Shown here: positions 7,105-7,445 of the stretch, one piece after another
Position numbering within the stretch: position 1 is the first letter of the stretch
Layout: every line of letters begins with the position of its first letter
DNA from: Candidatus Cloacimonadota bacterium
Lineage (GTDB): Bacteria > Cloacimonadota > Cloacimonadia > Cloacimonadales > Cloacimonadaceae
Reading direction: 5' to 3'
DNA length: 7,445 bases
Assembly: GCA_028681035.1 (NCBI GenBank)
Contig: JAQUJJ010000163.1
Coordinates: 1-7,445 of the forward strand
Position numbers and translations under genes: made by a program
Notes under the pieces: generated by a model
What the model saw: only the letters and a program-made list of their open reading frames with translations
Database searches by the model: none
Told to the model about the DNA's origin: nothing

Positions 7105-7253
7105 GAATAGCCATGGACAGCAACATTGACTCATTTAGGACGGGACACGCTCCTTTGCTGCTCTCGCTTCTAATTTGCCTTCGACTCGAGACGAATCGAA
7201 ATCAAATTAAAGGCAGTAGCGTGTGCCGCCCTACCTCTTTTGTTTTGACTTAA
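7101..7253 (+). pseudogene. Short ORF overlapping gajB stop by ATGA; possible truncated third operon gene
   Basis: The ATG at 7101 overlaps the gajB TGA (7102-7104), a classical coupled start. The 50-aa ORF begins MRIAMDSNIDSF and then runs directly into the long inverted repeat at 7137, reading meaningless-looking sequence to TAA at 7251. The first eight residues recall the N-terminus of PIN-domain nucleases (hydrophobic strand then Asp-Ser/Thr-Asn), but that is too short to prove anything. Reading: either the beginning of a third gene cut by the repeat element, or a chance start. The upstream GAGAGAGAA is a weak ribosome site. Confidence 0.3.
7137..7232. repeat. Long imperfect inverted repeat (96 bp), possible terminator of the gaj operon
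   Basis: Outer arms 7137-7154 and 7215-7232 match at 15 of 18 positions (core ACACGCT/AGCGTGT). Inner arms 7166-7187 and 7193-7214 match at 17 of 22 (core TAATTT/AAATTA). A 7155-7165 bulge lies on the left arm and the loop is only 5 nt. Most inner mismatches would be G-U pairs in a minus-strand transcript. A T-rich stretch (CTCTTTTGTTTT, 7235-7246) follows on the plus strand, so it could terminate the operon 33 bp after gajB. It may equally be a mobile-element end or structured RNA. Confidence 0.6.
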
Positions 7254-7358
7254 AAACGACCTTTCCTGCTGCGGCCTTCGAGCTATGCTTGGCCTGTATC
7301 TTCTTGTCAGCCAGAGTGTTTTGAACTCACCTGGGTCGTTTTTGAGTTAAAACAAAAG
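7237..7358. repeat. 25-bp terminal inverted repeats flanking a 72-bp core
   Basis: Arms 7237-7261 and 7334-7358 match at 23 of 25 positions; both differences become G-U pairs in a plus-strand RNA, so all 25 positions can pair. Arms begin CTTTTGTTTT and end AAAACGACC. The 72-nt core contains GGCC (7273-7276) and GGCC (7291-7294), able to form a small inner stem. No obvious target duplication flanks it. It is compatible with a small non-autonomous element or a structured RNA; unidentified. Confidence 0.65.
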
Positions 7359-7445
7359 CAACGCTGATCGGGTATTTTGACATCGCAGCATCGTGATCCT
7401 CCCATTTTAACTCTCATTTTTGGATTCGGAATAACTGGTAGTTGG
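7359..7445. other. Window end, nothing identified
   Basis: No gene can be supported. There is a direct repeat CATCG-CAG-CATCG (7381-7393). On the minus strand GGAGG precedes short ORFs of fewer than 20 codons, which I do not regard as genes. Confidence 0.3.

Noticed and set aside
7137..7232. Integron attC recombination site
   Set aside because: An attC site begins with an RYYYAAC-type core and ends with GTTRRRY. Here the ends read TTTAGGA and CCCTACC, the opposite polarity, and no integrase or cassette structure is visible.
7137..7358. Retron msr-msd RNA
   Set aside because: OLD-type effectors do occur with some retrons, but there is no reverse transcriptase in the window, no a1/a2 arms enclosing both hairpins, and the helicase partner points to Gabija.

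Overview
The window looks like chromosomal DNA of an anaerobic bacterium. It opens with the reverse-strand N-terminal part of a pyruvate:ferredoxin oxidoreductase, a core enzyme of fermentative metabolism. Together with repeat-rich intergenic DNA, this fits an FCB-group lineage; my impression is a Cloacimonadota-like genome, but that rests on recall of style and not on any search. Shine-Dalgarno sites are clear at most genes.

Layout. (1) Bases 1-791, minus strand: partial PFOR (nifJ). (2) Bases 792-1267: non-coding, with two blocks of a degenerate TTTTAGCG octamer array that share a perfect 33-bp direct repeat, a GTTCC/GGAAC hairpin, a 9-bp tandem repeat and one copy of a dispersed CCGTAGG...ATTTCAGATAG unit. 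(3) Bases 1268-2374, minus strand: a stand-alone ATP-grasp ligase of unknown substrate. (4) Bases 2375-3174: no convincing gene. Bases 2590-3056 are a mosaic of small hairpins (AATGCC/GGCATT, AATACC/GGTATT, CCCAGCA/TGCTGGG, a 20-bp perfect palindrome, and a 9-bp GTGGGGGTT hairpin). (5) Bases 3083-7104, plus strand: a compact defence operon. It has a promoter region with two overlapping perfect inverted repeats, a 68-aa Myb/SANT-like DNA-binding protein, a possible 33-aa ORF, an OLD-family ATPase/TOPRIM nuclease (583 aa) and a UvrD/Rep-type SF1 helicase (618 aa) that overlaps the nuclease gene by 14 bp. (6) Bases 7101-7445: a short ORF overlapping the helicase stop by ATGA, then two adjacent long imperfect inverted repeats (7137-7232 and 7237-7358).

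The central system is best read as Gabija (GajA + GajB), an anti-phage defence pair. In characterised Gabija, GajA is a DNA-nicking nuclease restrained by nucleotides and GajB is a helicase-like partner that responds to DNA ends and consumes NTPs. The unusual parts are the small DNA-binding gene with operator-like palindromes in front of gajA, which would give a self-contained regulated version, and the structured repeat DNA on both sides, which suggests a mobile or recombination-prone island. The gaj genes are visibly more AT-rich in codon choice than the nifJ segment, which supports acquisition by transfer.
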